DNA of 64,000 bases, taken from the NCBI GenBank assembly GCA_040772845.1, contig JAXGXG010000001.1, positions 682,001 through 746,000 on the forward strand, read 5' to 3'. A model generated the notes under the pieces. The model was given only the letters and a program-made list of their open reading frames with translations. It was not told where the DNA came from and made no database searches. Shown here one piece after another: positions 15,651 through 27,039 of this stretch (position 1 is the stretch's first letter; the number at the start of each line of letters is the position of its first letter). The stretch is from PWXP01 sp040772845. GTDB taxonomy: Bacteria > Planctomycetota > Planctomycetia > Pirellulales > Thermoguttaceae. The translations under genes were made by a program, and so were the position numbers.

Positions 15651-16055
15651 GATAATGTCCCCACGAAGGAGATATGGGATATTCCTGGCATTCTGAGAAC
15701 CGATATTCGATGCAACCTGTCCAAAGCGGATATCCGGTCTGATATTGCCCGTCCGTTCCCGCTCGGGAGTGTGGTGTTACGGTTCAGAGTCTATCCGCAA
15801 AGGGGGGACTGGCAGCTATATCTCGTGCCTGCGTCAACTACGAACCCCAACATGCGGGAGTCAGTCCCCGTTTTCGGACAACCTTAGTGTCGCAAAACGG
15901 AAGGGGTCTTGTAAGCGGGGTTGGCGTGTAACTCGCAAGTATTGTTTCAGCTTGCCTTGATTGAACGCCAACTGCAAGTTACAATTCCCTGGCGGTGGCC
16001 CGATTGGGTTCCGCCGGACGGTCTGGCAAGGGAAAACGGGTTGAGGGAGCGACCG
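15651..16055. other. Divergent intergenic region, 405 bp
   Basis: Separates thiE (minus) from the TPR-like gene (plus). It holds the 20-bp repeat word at 15862-15881 and a promoter candidate at 15957-15985. No gene is supported. Confidence 0.6.
15957..15985 (+). promoter_or_regulatory. Sigma-70-like promoter for the TPR-like/clpC unit
   Basis: TTGATT at 15957-15962, a 17-base spacer and TACAAT at 15980-15985. It is about 70 bp before the start codon at 16056, in the correct orientation. This is sequence resemblance only. Confidence 0.45.
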
Positions 16056-16622
16056 ATGTTCGGCACGAAGCCGCGAATAACGTTTCTTTGGCCTGGTTTC
16101 CCCCAGCTTTGGGCGCGGGGGAGTTGGATTGCGCTGGCGGTGGCCGCTGGGGCAGGCAGCATGTTGAATGTTGCCTTGCTCGGTAGTCTTGTCTGGCGTG
16201 AACTACTCCCGGGGGAGATTCGTAGCGCTATTTGGCTGGCGATTGGTGTGGTGTGGTTGGCCGGCATCTTGTATTCGGCGTTGTTGGATTCCGACCTTCC
16301 AGCCCACGAACGTTTTGATGTTGGGGAGGATCCCTTCCCTGGTGCGGTGGCCGAGTATTTGAAGGGAAACTGGTACGAGGCCGAGAGGACGTTAACGGCC
16401 CTGTTGCGTCGCGACGTACGTGACGTGCAGGCACGGCTTCTTCTGGTGGCCCTGTTGCGCCGCGTGGGGCGGTTGGAGGAAGCGGGACGACAATTGGATA
16501 CATTGACCCGATTGGAGGCGGCCGATCACTGGCGACTGGAAATCCAGCGGGAACGGCAACTGATTCAAAACAAGCAGGCAGGCGACTCTGACAAGCCCGA
16601 CGAGCTTCGCGCGGCTGCCTGA
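16056..16622 (+). CDS. Membrane protein with TPR-like tail
   Basis: A 188-residue protein. Two hydrophobic helices (WIALAVAAGAGSMLNVALLGSL and IWLAIGVVWLAGILYSALL) are followed by a soluble segment, residues about 95-175. There, AEYLKGNWYEAERTLTALLR and ARLLLVALLRRVGRLEEAGR have the spacing of two tetratricopeptide units. No enzyme motif. ATG at 16056 with GAGGGAG upstream. The gene ends 21 bp before clpC on the same strand, so the two are probably co-transcribed; a scaffolding role for membrane complexes is possible but not shown. Confidence 0.72.
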   Translation: MFGTKPRITFLWPGFPQLWARGSWIALAVAAGAGSMLNVALLGSLVWRELLPGEIRSAIWLAIGVVWLAGILYSALLDSDLPAHERFDVGEDPFPGAVAEYLKGNWYEAERTLTALLRRDVRDVQARLLLVALLRRVGRLEEAGRQLDTLTRLEAADHWRLEIQRERQLIQNKQAGDSDKPDELRAAA

Positions 16623-16643
16623 CCAACACTAGGGAGTATTGGA

Positions 16644-19190
<2,547 letters not shown>

Positions 19191-19531
19191 CGTCGTTCGA
19201 CATCTTTCTGAAATCCGATCGGGCACGCCCCGGTGCAGCACGTTCGCAGCGCCGGGGCGTGCCCTTTTGCTTTTGCAACAGGTCGTCGGCAGGATTATTC
19301 CCGCGGGTTGCCTAAGGGGACGTTCGTAGTTCCGTCTTCAGGCGGCTTTCCCAGTATCGCCCAAGACAAGAACCACGAAACACACGAAAGTGGCCGGCAA
19401 CGGCGATATTCTCTGCCTGCCGGTGGGACGTTTACGTTTCCCGCCCGTTGTTCTACCGCTCCGGCGCGTTTTCGCCGAAGGCGATCAGCACCGTAGCCTG
19501 GGGTTTTGCTACCCCAGGACTCGTGGTCGCG
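19191..19531. other. Intergenic: clpC terminator plus repeat remnants
   Basis: Apart from the terminator, this holds AACCACGAAACACACGAAA at about 19371-19389, a word common in planctomycete and verrucomicrobial spacers, and the left boundary of the third hairpin element. No gene is supported. Confidence 0.6.
19221..19275 (+). terminator. Rho-independent terminator of clpC
   Basis: GGGCACGCCCCGG pairs with CCGGGGCGTGCCC (13 bp) around an 18-base loop, followed directly by TTTTGCTTTT. It starts 31 bp after the clpC stop. Confidence 0.9.
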
Positions 19532-19650
19532 TCACATCCCCGCGCAGTTCCCGGTTTGGTTCGCCGCCGCAGGCGGCGAACCAAACCGGGAAACGGTGGC
19601 GGAGTATATCGGGGTGGGGCGTATAGTCCAGGGGCCCCCTGACCCCGAGA
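19488..19650 (+). repeat. Third copy of the GCACCGTAGCC hairpin element, right end lost
   Basis: It begins GCACCGTAGCC followed by the CCTGGGGT/ACCCCAGG hairpin and the GCCGCCGCAGGCGGC-core hairpin at 19550-19590. Only one core hairpin is present where the other copies have two. The right side degenerates to GGGGTGGGGCGTATAGTCCAGGGG, lacking the closing GGCTACGGTGC. The element overlaps the 3' end of the broken Rhs gene on the minus strand and supplies its present stop codon. Confidence 0.8.
19550..19590. repeat. Perfect 18-bp hairpin, CGCAG loop
   Basis: CCCGGTTTGGTTCGCCGC pairs exactly across CGCAG. It shares the core and a GGTTTG-like arm with 6440-6480, but differs from it at several positions, with matching compensation on the other arm. 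Confidence 0.85.
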
Positions 19651-20991
19651 CGGCCTTTTCTGCCCCTAACAGTCCCTCTGTCACCCTGATATCACATCCA
19701 GGTGCCTGCTTGCGAAACGCAGCAACTCCTTCACTCGTAACACGGGTGTTTTCAACGTTCAGGCTGCGCAATCGCGGGAGTTTACTGAAATACTCCAAAC
19801 TGAAATCGTTAAGATCACTCGATCCATGGAAATCCAGCACTTCGACATAAGAGAGCTTCGCCTCTTCTGCCCACATCTGCCCCAATATTGCAGGATTACC
19901 GATGAAGCCATCTTGTAATCCGCTCGGATCCACCGCGTTGACTGGCTCATTCCCCACATACACATACGGATTCCCACCCCTCCCCTCAAACCCAATCGGG
20001 TCCTCATTCATCCAGTGGCCAACGGCAGGGTCGTACCAGCGGTGGAGGTTGTTCTGCAGATCGGTTGCCTGGTCGAGAGGACGGCCGGTGAAGGCGAAGA
20101 GGGTGTCGTGGGCGGGGTTGGCGCGCTGGTCTGGGACTGGAGGTTGCCGTAGGCGTCGAAGGTGCGATGGTTGACTACTGTCGTGGTGTCAGTGGCCGGG
20201 TCGTAGACGGCCAAGTCACGGATGGTGCCGAGGTGGTCGGCAAGCGGCCAGAGGATATCGGCAGCAACGGCCGGATTGGTTACCTGTTCGTCGGCCATGA
20301 GCTGGTCCACGGCTGCCGGGTTCCAGAGATATCGGTGCGATAGGTGGTCTTGCGTGAGCGGATCGGCCGAGTCATCGCTGGGGGCGAGGGCGCGGTCGAA
20401 CTGCAACACGATCTGATTGCCATCGTACGCAAACCGCGTGCGGGTGTCAATCTGCCCGTCCGCGTCCAAGTCCACGTCGCGGCCGATCCAGAGGTTTTCG
20501 GTGTCATAGAGATAATCGACGGCGCGGGTGGCGGGGTCGCCGTACGTGGCGTAGTCGGTGACGCAGGTAAGCCGGTTGCGATGGTCCCAGGCGTAGGTGG
20601 TCGCGGCCGTATCGCCTGCGTCGAGAAGGCCGTTGGCGTTCACATCAATATAGCGGGCCGTGCGGTTGCCTTCGGGGTCATAGGTATAGGAAAAAACGCC
20701 GTCGAAGAGGAGTTGGTTGTTCGGGCCGGTGAGGTAGGCGGCGGCGTTCGCCGTGATGCGGTTGCCGGCGGCATCATAGGAATACGCTTCGGCCGCTTGG
20801 CCCGAGGTGTAGGTTGCGGCGAGGAGTTGCCCGGCGGAGTCACAAGAATAGCTGACCGTGCCGTCGAGCGAGGTGATTTCCGTAATCAGGCTCGCAGGCG
20901 TGCCGGTCCCTTCCCACAACGCGTCGACGATTGTCCCGGTATCCTGCCCCGGCATGAGCCCGCCGGAGGGGAGCCAGGCGAAGGCGCTCTC

Positions 20992-21037
20992 TGCCCTCAC
21001 CCCCAGCCCCTCTCCCGCAAGCGGGAGAGGAGAGTTG
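20992..21037. repeat. REP-like palindrome inserted in the Rhs coding sequence
   Basis: CTCTCCCGC-AAGC-GGGAGAG, preceded by CCCTCACCCCCAGCCC, is the widespread repetitive palindrome that reads SPLPLAGEGLGVRA when translated. It lies in frame in the Rhs pseudogene, between a YD repeat (ASYAWAYG) and the next segment. Confidence 0.75.
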
Positions 21038-21357
21038 GTATCGCCGTAAGCCCAGGCGTAGGAGGCGAGGGTAGCTGCGCCTTGCGAGTAGACGAGGGCG
21101 GTGAGACGCGCGGCGGAATCATACGAATACTGGGCGAGGACGGCCAGGTTGCCGTCGGTATGGCGGGTGACGGTGGCCAAGAGGCCCTGGTCGTTGTAGC
21201 TGAGGGTGATCTGCTTGTCGGCCACGGCGCTACCGCCTGCCGCGCCGTACTGGGCGATGGAGACGAGCCGGCCGGCAGAATCGTATGCATACTCATCCAC
21301 GTAGTCGGCCATGCCGTCGATGGTTGCGGCCGTGCTGGTGCGGAGGCCGGCGTCGTT

Positions 21358-21465
21358 GTAGGCGTAGGCCACGGGTAAAGATACCCGACCCCTTTACACG
21401 TCGTAGGCGTAGGCCACGGGTAAAGATACCCGACCCCTTTACACGTCTCGACCCCTTTACACGTC
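21358..21465. repeat. 45-bp tandem repeat interrupting the Rhs gene
   Basis: GTAGGCGTAGGCCACGGGTA and the following AAGATACCCGACCCCTTTAC (through ACACGTC) occur twice head to tail (from 21358 and from 21403), then ACCCCTTTACACGTC a third time. Each unit contains GGGTA-AAGA-TACCC. The word resembles the GTGTAAAGGGGTC family of dispersed repeats. Confidence 0.75.
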
Positions 21466-21479
21466 TGAGGGGTGATGGT

Positions 21480-21660
21480 TGATGGTTGATCGGAAGACGA
21501 TGGGACCGAATCGGCCGCGGTGTCGTAAGCCCAGGCGTAGGAGGCGAGGATGGTTTCGCCTTGCGAGTAGGTCAGGGCCGTGAGTCGCGAGGCGGAATCA
21601 TACGAATACTGGGCGAGGACGGCTAGGTTGCCGTCGGTATAGCGGGCCGTGCGGTTGCCT
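21480..21660 (-). pseudogene. Short duplicated YD-repeat fragment
   Basis: On the minus strand, directly after the 3' end of the WD40 gene, about 60 codons read RYTDGNLAVLAQYSYDSASRL...ASYAWAYD, near-identical to 21046-21173 of the Rhs pseudogene, then run into simple sequence (GATGGTTGATGGTTGATCGG). It is a partial duplication left by recombination between YD repeats. Confidence 0.7.
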
Positions 21661-22782
21661 TCAATTGCGCTGTTTTGCGGGAACGTTGTTGAGTCGCGCG
21701 GAAGTCAGCAGTTCTTCCACGTCAAACACAAGAGTCGCACCTGAAGTGCCGCCAGCGGCCACGAGCCGACCGTCCAGCGAAAAGGCGACAGCTTCGACCT
21801 CCCCTATGTCCACGGGAACCTTTGCGCGCTCCTTGCCGGTAGCGGCATCGACAATACGTAACGATTCGTACAGCCCGCCTGCTAACAGCGTGCTGTCTGG
21901 CGAAAACGCGACCGTCAGGGAACCGACTCCCAGCCGTTCGGAGGAATACGTCGCGAAGGCCTGTTCGCCATCGTCGCTCTTCCAGAGAACTCGACCCGTT
22001 TGCACGTCTGACGCAACGCAGGTGATTCCATACTCATAAATGCTCGTCAACTCCACGAGTATTCTTCCATTTGGCGAGATTGCGAGAAATCGACTGAGAC
22101 CACCAGGCACTTCGCCACGCCGAAGAGTGACCTTTCCTGTCTTCACATCCATGCACCGAACCCGCATTGCGTTTGCCGCTATGACGGTCCCACTATCGGC
22201 CGACCATACCAACGACCTGATCGCTTCGTGTCCGGTGTCTTCTGGGGCAGGCCAATGCTGAAGGGTGCGACCAGATCGAACATCGAATATCAATACGCTT
22301 CCATCGATATCGCCGTATGCAAGCAGTGTGCCGTCGGGAGAGAACTCCATGGCCGTTGGGAATTGGTCGGTTGTGAGCGAGATTGTAGACCGGCGTTCCC
22401 TCTTGGTCATCTCCCAAATCTCGATTCGGCGGGACTGAAACCCGAGTGCCATCAGGTTCAGGTTTGGCAGCACAGCCACCTGTTGCGGTTTGTCGCAATA
22501 GGGATACTGCGGGTCGTATTCAGGTAGTTGCCAGATCGGTGTGGTAGTACTCATATCCCACAGGATCACTCTGGGCGTCCCTCCCACCGTCACAATGTGA
22601 CCGTTTGCAAGATTAGCCACCAGTCTTGTCGCTGCCGAGTGTCCGATAGTCGTTACGGGCTCTTCCATGTCTGGAAAGGCTCGGACGTCTATACCCGCGC
22701 CATCAGGCGCTGCCACAAGGTCGCCAGCCGGTGAGAATGCCAAACGGTTCCAGGATACCATGACGAGAGTTTTTTGGTTCAT
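21661..22782 (-). pseudogene. WD40 protein, C-terminal half separated by an ISL3 insertion
   Basis: A 373-codon frame of WD40-like repeats (AMEFSPDGTLLAYGDIDGSV, LTVAFSPDSTLLAGGLYES, AVAFSLDGRLVAAGGTSGA). Removing the insertion and one target copy joins codon for codon with the half at 24079-25191 (TGEHQKT then LVMVSWNRLAFSP), so this is the second half of a single 734-residue protein. Its present ATG at 22782 lies in the IS terminal repeat and overlaps the transposase stop as ATGA, so the half may still be translated by coupling, but without a signal peptide. Confidence 0.88.
22768..22775. repeat. 8-bp target site duplication, left
   Basis: AGTTTTTT directly abuts the left IS end and is repeated at 24094-24101 directly after the right end. 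Eight bases is the usual duplication length of ISL3 elements. Confidence 0.93.
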
Positions 22783-24093
22783 CCGACTAATGCGTAGGTT
22801 GTCTCATGGATGCCGAGTATCTTGAGTTTGAGGAACTCAGGATCTCGGAAGCCATAAGCTTGACGTTTCATGGTCTTGATTTTGTTGTTGGTGCCTTCCA
22901 GCGGTCCCGTTGAGATCGGGTAGTCATACCAGTTAAGGATGCCTATCGCATGGAGCCGAAGCGTTTTGGCGAACTTCTGGAGCATGCGGATACCGGTCGA
23001 TTCGGCATACACGATCCAGTCCATCAGCAGGGATTGCGCCGTTTCCCGGTCATCCTGCTCCCATATCTCGTTGAGTTCCTCCTTGAGATGATAGGCGATG
23101 GCTAGGGGCTCGTTCAGACGCAGGGCTTCCCGAAGCCGCTCGGGCTCACGACGCGAAGGGTCGAGGTTCTCCGGCCGCTTCAACAGCAGCCAGCGGATGC
23201 CCTTCAGGACGTCTTTGTGCATCGTGTCGGCCAGTTGTCGGTGCAAGTCGCGGCGCAGGTCGGAAAGCTTGTCGTTGTAGAGCTTGATGACGTGAAAACG
23301 ATCGAATACCAACGTAGCGTGCGAAAGATGCGTCGACACGGCATCGATATACGCTGGCGACATGTCGGTGGCCACGGCCTCGATCTTGGCTCGACTGGCA
23401 CGAAGCCGCTTCCAGAAAGGCAGCAGGGCGTCCCCGCCTTTTCCCTCGCCTACGTGAAGTACCGCGCCGCTCTTGAGGTCCATGACGATAGTCACGTACT
23501 TGTGGCCCTTCCCGGTGGAAATCTCATCGATGGCGATCTGCTTGATGTGTTTCAGCCTCGGCTTGCCGAAACGTCGTTTCAGGTATTTCTTCTGGATTTC
23601 CTTGACGACATCCCAACTCACACCCAGGTGGCAAGCGACATCCTTGATCGTCATATGCTGCGACAGTTCCAATACGTAGCGTGCAAACGACTTGGTGTAC
23701 GTCCGTTTCGGCTCGGCAAAGCCGATGGCCGCCTGGCGGACCGCACCGCAATCGTGGCAGGCCAACCGGGGAATCCTCGCTTCCAGGTCAACCCGCTTCC
23801 TCCCCAAGGGCACCGTCCGAAACCGCCGCACGACGCCCCCCTGCCGCCACACGTTTGGCGAACCACATGCCACACAACGGCAGGTATTGCGCTTCCGCTC
23901 TATGGTGAAGACAATGCCCCCTCTGATGTATTGGGTTCTTACATACCGGTATTCACGCACCCCGAATCCATGGTACAACAGTGTCGTGGACATGCTGAGT
24001 TCTCCCGTCTGAAGTCGTTGGTAAAAACTCCAGATGGAACCAGCATGTCCACACTTTTTCAACCCCCCAACCTACGCATCAGCCGGATGAACC
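22776..24093 (-). mobile_element. ISL3-family insertion sequence, complete
   Basis: 1318 bp with 26-bp terminal inverted repeats: left GGTTCATCCGACTAATGCGT then AGGTTG, right the reverse complement with two mismatches (24068-24093), flanked by the 8-bp duplication AGTTTTTT. One transposase gene fills it, on the minus strand. Both ends and the duplication are intact, so the insertion is recent relative to the decay of the neighbouring Rhs genes. The target is the WD40 gene. Confidence 0.95.
22779..23993 (-). CDS. ISL3 family transposase
   Basis: A 404-residue transposase. An N-terminal zinc finger (CRCVACGSPNVW...LACHDCG) and helix-turn-helix (MTIKDVACHLGVSWDVVKEI) are followed by the DDE catalytic domain: IAIDEISTGKGHKYVTIVMD (first Asp), EAVATDMSPAYIDAV (second Asp) and STGPLEGTNNKIKTMKRQAY (Glu). 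The start is the ATG at 23993; a TTG at 24062 is also in frame. The reading frame is full length and undamaged, so the element is probably active. Its TGA lies inside the left terminal repeat. Confidence 0.95.
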   Translation of the reverse strand: MSTTLLYHGFGVREYRYVRTQYIRGGIVFTIERKRNTCRCVACGSPNVWRQGGVVRRFRTVPLGRKRVDLEARIPRLACHDCGAVRQAAIGFAEPKRTYTKSFARYVLELSQHMTIKDVACHLGVSWDVVKEIQKKYLKRRFGKPRLKHIKQIAIDEISTGKGHKYVTIVMDLKSGAVLHVGEGKGGDALLPFWKRLRASRAKIEAVATDMSPAYIDAVSTHLSHATLVFDRFHVIKLYNDKLSDLRRDLHRQLADTMHKDVLKGIRWLLLKRPENLDPSRREPERLREALRLNEPLAIAYHLKEELNEIWEQDDRETAQSLLMDWIVYAESTGIRMLQKFAKTLRLHAIGILNWYDYPISTGPLEGTNNKIKTMKRQAYGFRDPEFLKLKILGIHETTYALVG

Positions 24094-25191
24094 AGTTTTT
24101 TGATGCTCACCTGTCGTGGCGTTCCACGTTACAAGCTTGGAGCCATCATCGTCAATCAACAACACTGCCAGAATGTCCCGTTGCGGCACAAATGCGATAT
24201 CCATCGTGATGCATCTACGCGAGATCGGCGGGAACGGTATGTCGAGCAATTTCTCACCTGTAGCAACGTCCCAGACAACAACCGACGTTTCGTTTGCCGT
24301 GCCCAACCTCTTGCCATCGGGTGAGAATGCAACGAGACTCGTCTTTCTGTCCGGATATTCAAACAGGCGAACTTGCGTTCCCGGAACCATGTCCCAGATG
24401 CCGACCGAGTGGTTGGCCAAAGCTGCGGCAATGAGGTTGCTGGTGGGTGAGCGACATAGCCTGACCACGGGCGAAGGAACGTCAATCTCCCGCACCGGTT
24501 TGCCGCTTGCTGATTCCCAGACCTCGATCACCGGGGGCTGTCCACTGCATGTGTCCGCAGCGCTTGCCCATGCCAGCAGCCCGCCATCAAGCGAGTAGAC
24601 ACAATCGCCTACCTCACGATCCGGCTTGCCCAAATGCCGAACGTCGGGATCGCCACCCGGACTCCAGATCAGAAGATGTCGCTGGCAGGGAATGGCGATT
24701 GCACTCCCATCAGGAGCAAAGACCGGCGCGCAGAAGAAATGTGCACCGGAAGGAATGGTCGGTTTACAGAGAACAGCCCTTGGCCCCTCACAAGTCATCG
24801 GTGACTCCTGTTGGGCGGCAGACTCGGTGAGGCGGTCGTTGGCCTCAAGTAGCCGACCATCCGCAACGTTCCACAGGCGTACGGAACCGCGCGAGGTCGA
24901 AGCCAGTTTGCGCCCGTCAGGCGAAAAGGCGACTCCAGTAACGAAAGGCGCGTGCTTCAAACGGACCGTCCCCAGGCGTGCAACTGCCCCGAGAGGAAGC
25001 GGGTCACCGTGCGAGTCGACGCGGTCACGATGACGGAGTGTCTGATTCGTCGATCGCGTTGGCTGTTGTGCCGGAACGGTCTCACCGACACCCAAGAGCA
25101 ACCACACGCACATCGCCACAAACGGTGTGCCAATGGATGGTCGTGACACACCACTCGTGCCGTCGCAGAATGATGCACTTCCCAATCTCAT
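24079..25191 (-). pseudogene. WD40 protein, N-terminal half with signal peptide
   Basis: A 370-codon frame, of which 366 codons belong to the original gene and the last four (GSSG) plus stop come from the IS end. A hydrophobic stretch (FVAMCVWLLLGVGETVPAQ) is a likely signal peptide, so the intact protein was exported. WD40 motifs: VTGVAFSPDGRKLASTSRGS, LVAFSPDGKRLGTANETSV and VVWDVATGEKLLDIP. WD40 propellers serve as protein-binding scaffolds; the partner is unknown. It lies between two Rhs genes on the same strand. Confidence 0.88.
24094..24101. repeat. 8-bp target site duplication, right
   Basis: AGTTTTTT, the partner of 22768-22775. Confidence 0.93.
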
Positions 25192-25238
25192 GTGAGCCTC
25201 AATGCGAATGTGAATAGGCCATTACCACGGCAGAACGA

Positions 25239-26735
25239 CTACCACTCCGGGCGCGATGCGGTCTCCCAGAACCAGTTCGGGTCGCGTGCCATGGTGCTAA
25301 ATGGATGTGGGTCTACTATATCCTCTATGGTCTGCCGGACCACCACATACAATTCGCGACTCTTATCCAGCCACTCGGTGAATAGCCTGTACTCCTCTGC
25401 GTATTCCTTGGCCACCACGTTGACTTGCTCGTCGGACAGATACAGTCGAGTTTGCTTGATGTAGAGCGTCCTGAACTCAGCGATTTCGGGGGCCCGTGGG
25501 TTCGACGCAGCGTCGGCAATTTCGTAAAGCCTCCTGACCGGTATATTGAAGTCATTGTAGGTCGTCCTCGGTTCAACCCCGAGTGCGGCACGCAAAGGAT
25601 TCTCCACAAGAGTAACAACGCCCCCGCATGTTGCTCCCGGAAGTACGGGCCACGGATCTCTAAGTCCGATCAATGCATGCCCCAATTCGTGTCCCAGGAC
25701 TATCGCCGCCGCGGTATCTGGGTTGCACTCGTAGAGAGGCCCCGTTTCCTTATATAGGGCTTGCAACTTCGCCTCTCTTTTCGCCCGTACCTTAGCTCGC
25801 ATCGCGGCGGTGTTGGTCGGTCCTTCAGAAGTCACACCTTCATACTTGTCGCTAAACTCTTCGATCTTGTGCTCAATCTCACGTTTCGCTTCCTTGATTT
25901 TCTCCAGCGGTGCCAAGAACCGAGACGTGGCTGGAAGCAGTAGGTCCGCTTTACGTGGATTACGTGGGTAAAGGGTGGCGTACGGATCAGCGTCCGGATC
26001 GAACTCTACGTTAATTTGTTTCTCGGAGGTCATGATATCTACGACCAGAGCCTTGCCGACAGCACCTCCATAGTCTCCCAGAAGCAGAAGCATCTTGTAG
26101 AAGTACAGCTTCTGCGGGTCTGTCACGCCGCGTCTGAAAGCAACCGTGGTCCCCGTAGAGTCAGTCATATTCGTCGGCCCATTACCGACGTACCCATACA
26201 GATTCCCGTCCCTACCTTCAAACCCTATCGGGTCCTCGCTCATCCAGCGACCGGTGGCCGCGTCGTACCAGCGGTGGAGGTTGTTCTGGAGACCGGTGGC
26301 CTGGTCGAGGGGACGGCCGGTGTAGGCGAAGAGGCAGTCGACGGCGGGGTTGGTTTGAGACTGGAGGTTGCCGTAGGCGTCGAAGGTGCGATGGTTCACT
26401 ACCGTGGTGGTATCCGTGGCCGGGTCGTAGACGGCCAGGTCGCGGATGGTGCCCTGATGGTCAACAAGCGGCCAGACAATATCGCCAGCAACGTCCGGAT
26501 CGGTTACCTGTTCGTCGGCCATGAGCTGGTCCACGGCGGCTGGGTTCCAGAGATATCGGTGCGATAGGTGTTCTTCCGTGAGCGGGTCGGCCGGTTCGTC
26601 GGTGGGAGCGAGGGCCCGGTCGAACTGCATGACGATCTGATTGCCATCGTACGCGAATCGGGTCTGGCTGTCAATCTGGCCGTCGCCATCAGCGTCCACG
26701 TCGCGGCCGATCCAGCGGTTTTCGGTGTCGTACAT
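25239..26735 (-). pseudogene. 5'-truncated Rhs protein with zincin (M91-like) toxin tip
   Basis: A 498-codon frame. Residues 1-195 are the Rhs core end (YDTENRWIGRD, SHRYLWNPAAVDQLMADEQV, YGNLQSQTNP, FAYTGRPLDQATGLQNNLHR, EDPIGFEGRDGNLYGYVGNG), the point where toxin tips begin. The tip (196-498) contains HELGH at 349-353 with a downstream Glu near 378 in VVTLVENPLRAALGVEPRT, the arrangement of M91/NleD-type metallopeptidase toxins. The shell-forming N-terminal thousand or so residues are missing: the frame begins at an ATG where the sequence changes to a GA-rich spacer repeat (26736). Probably silent, unless the upstream part is supplied by recombination with another Rhs gene. Confidence 0.82.
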
Positions 26736-27039
26736 CCCTTTCTCTGCTCCCTCTGCTCCCTCCTGTTCATTCTCTTCTTCGTCTTCGCGTTGGCGTCAAT
26801 CGTGCCGTAGTTGAGAAGATGAACAGGAGACCGCAAGCGACATAAAGCAAGAACGCCCTCGCCTGCCCGTCCATGTTCCATGCGCCGCATCCAACCCCCA
26901 CAACCTCAGTATTCGTCGGTCTTCCTTTGCGCCTTCGCGCCTTGGCGTCTTTGCGTTAAGCGTTCCGGCCGTCACACCGGAGGGCTCGCGCCCTTCCGCT
27001 TCCACCTTGATCGCGAAGTGTCGATCGATGCTCCCAGTC

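Larger units (their letters stand above)
19532..21372 (-). pseudogene. Rhs/YD-repeat protein with leucine-rich tip, frameshifted and 5'-truncated
   Basis: YD repeats run from 21372 downward (YAYNDAGLRTSTAATIDG, YDAAGNRITANAAAY, YDTENLWIGRD) to the Rhs core end EDPIGFEGRGGNPYVYVGNE. At about 20118-20126 the frame shifts: one frame reads YGNLQSQTSAPTPP and stops, the other picks up NPAHDTLFAFTGRPLDQATD, the normal core sequence. After the core comes a leucine-rich stretch (VEVLDFHGSSDLNDFSLEYF, LRSLNVENTRV) where toxin tips normally sit. The 3' end runs into the hairpin element. The 5' end is cut by a 45-bp tandem repeat; its first codon is only a GTG in that repeat. A 40-bp REP-like palindrome is inserted in frame at 20992-21037. 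Non-functional as it stands. Confidence 0.85.
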
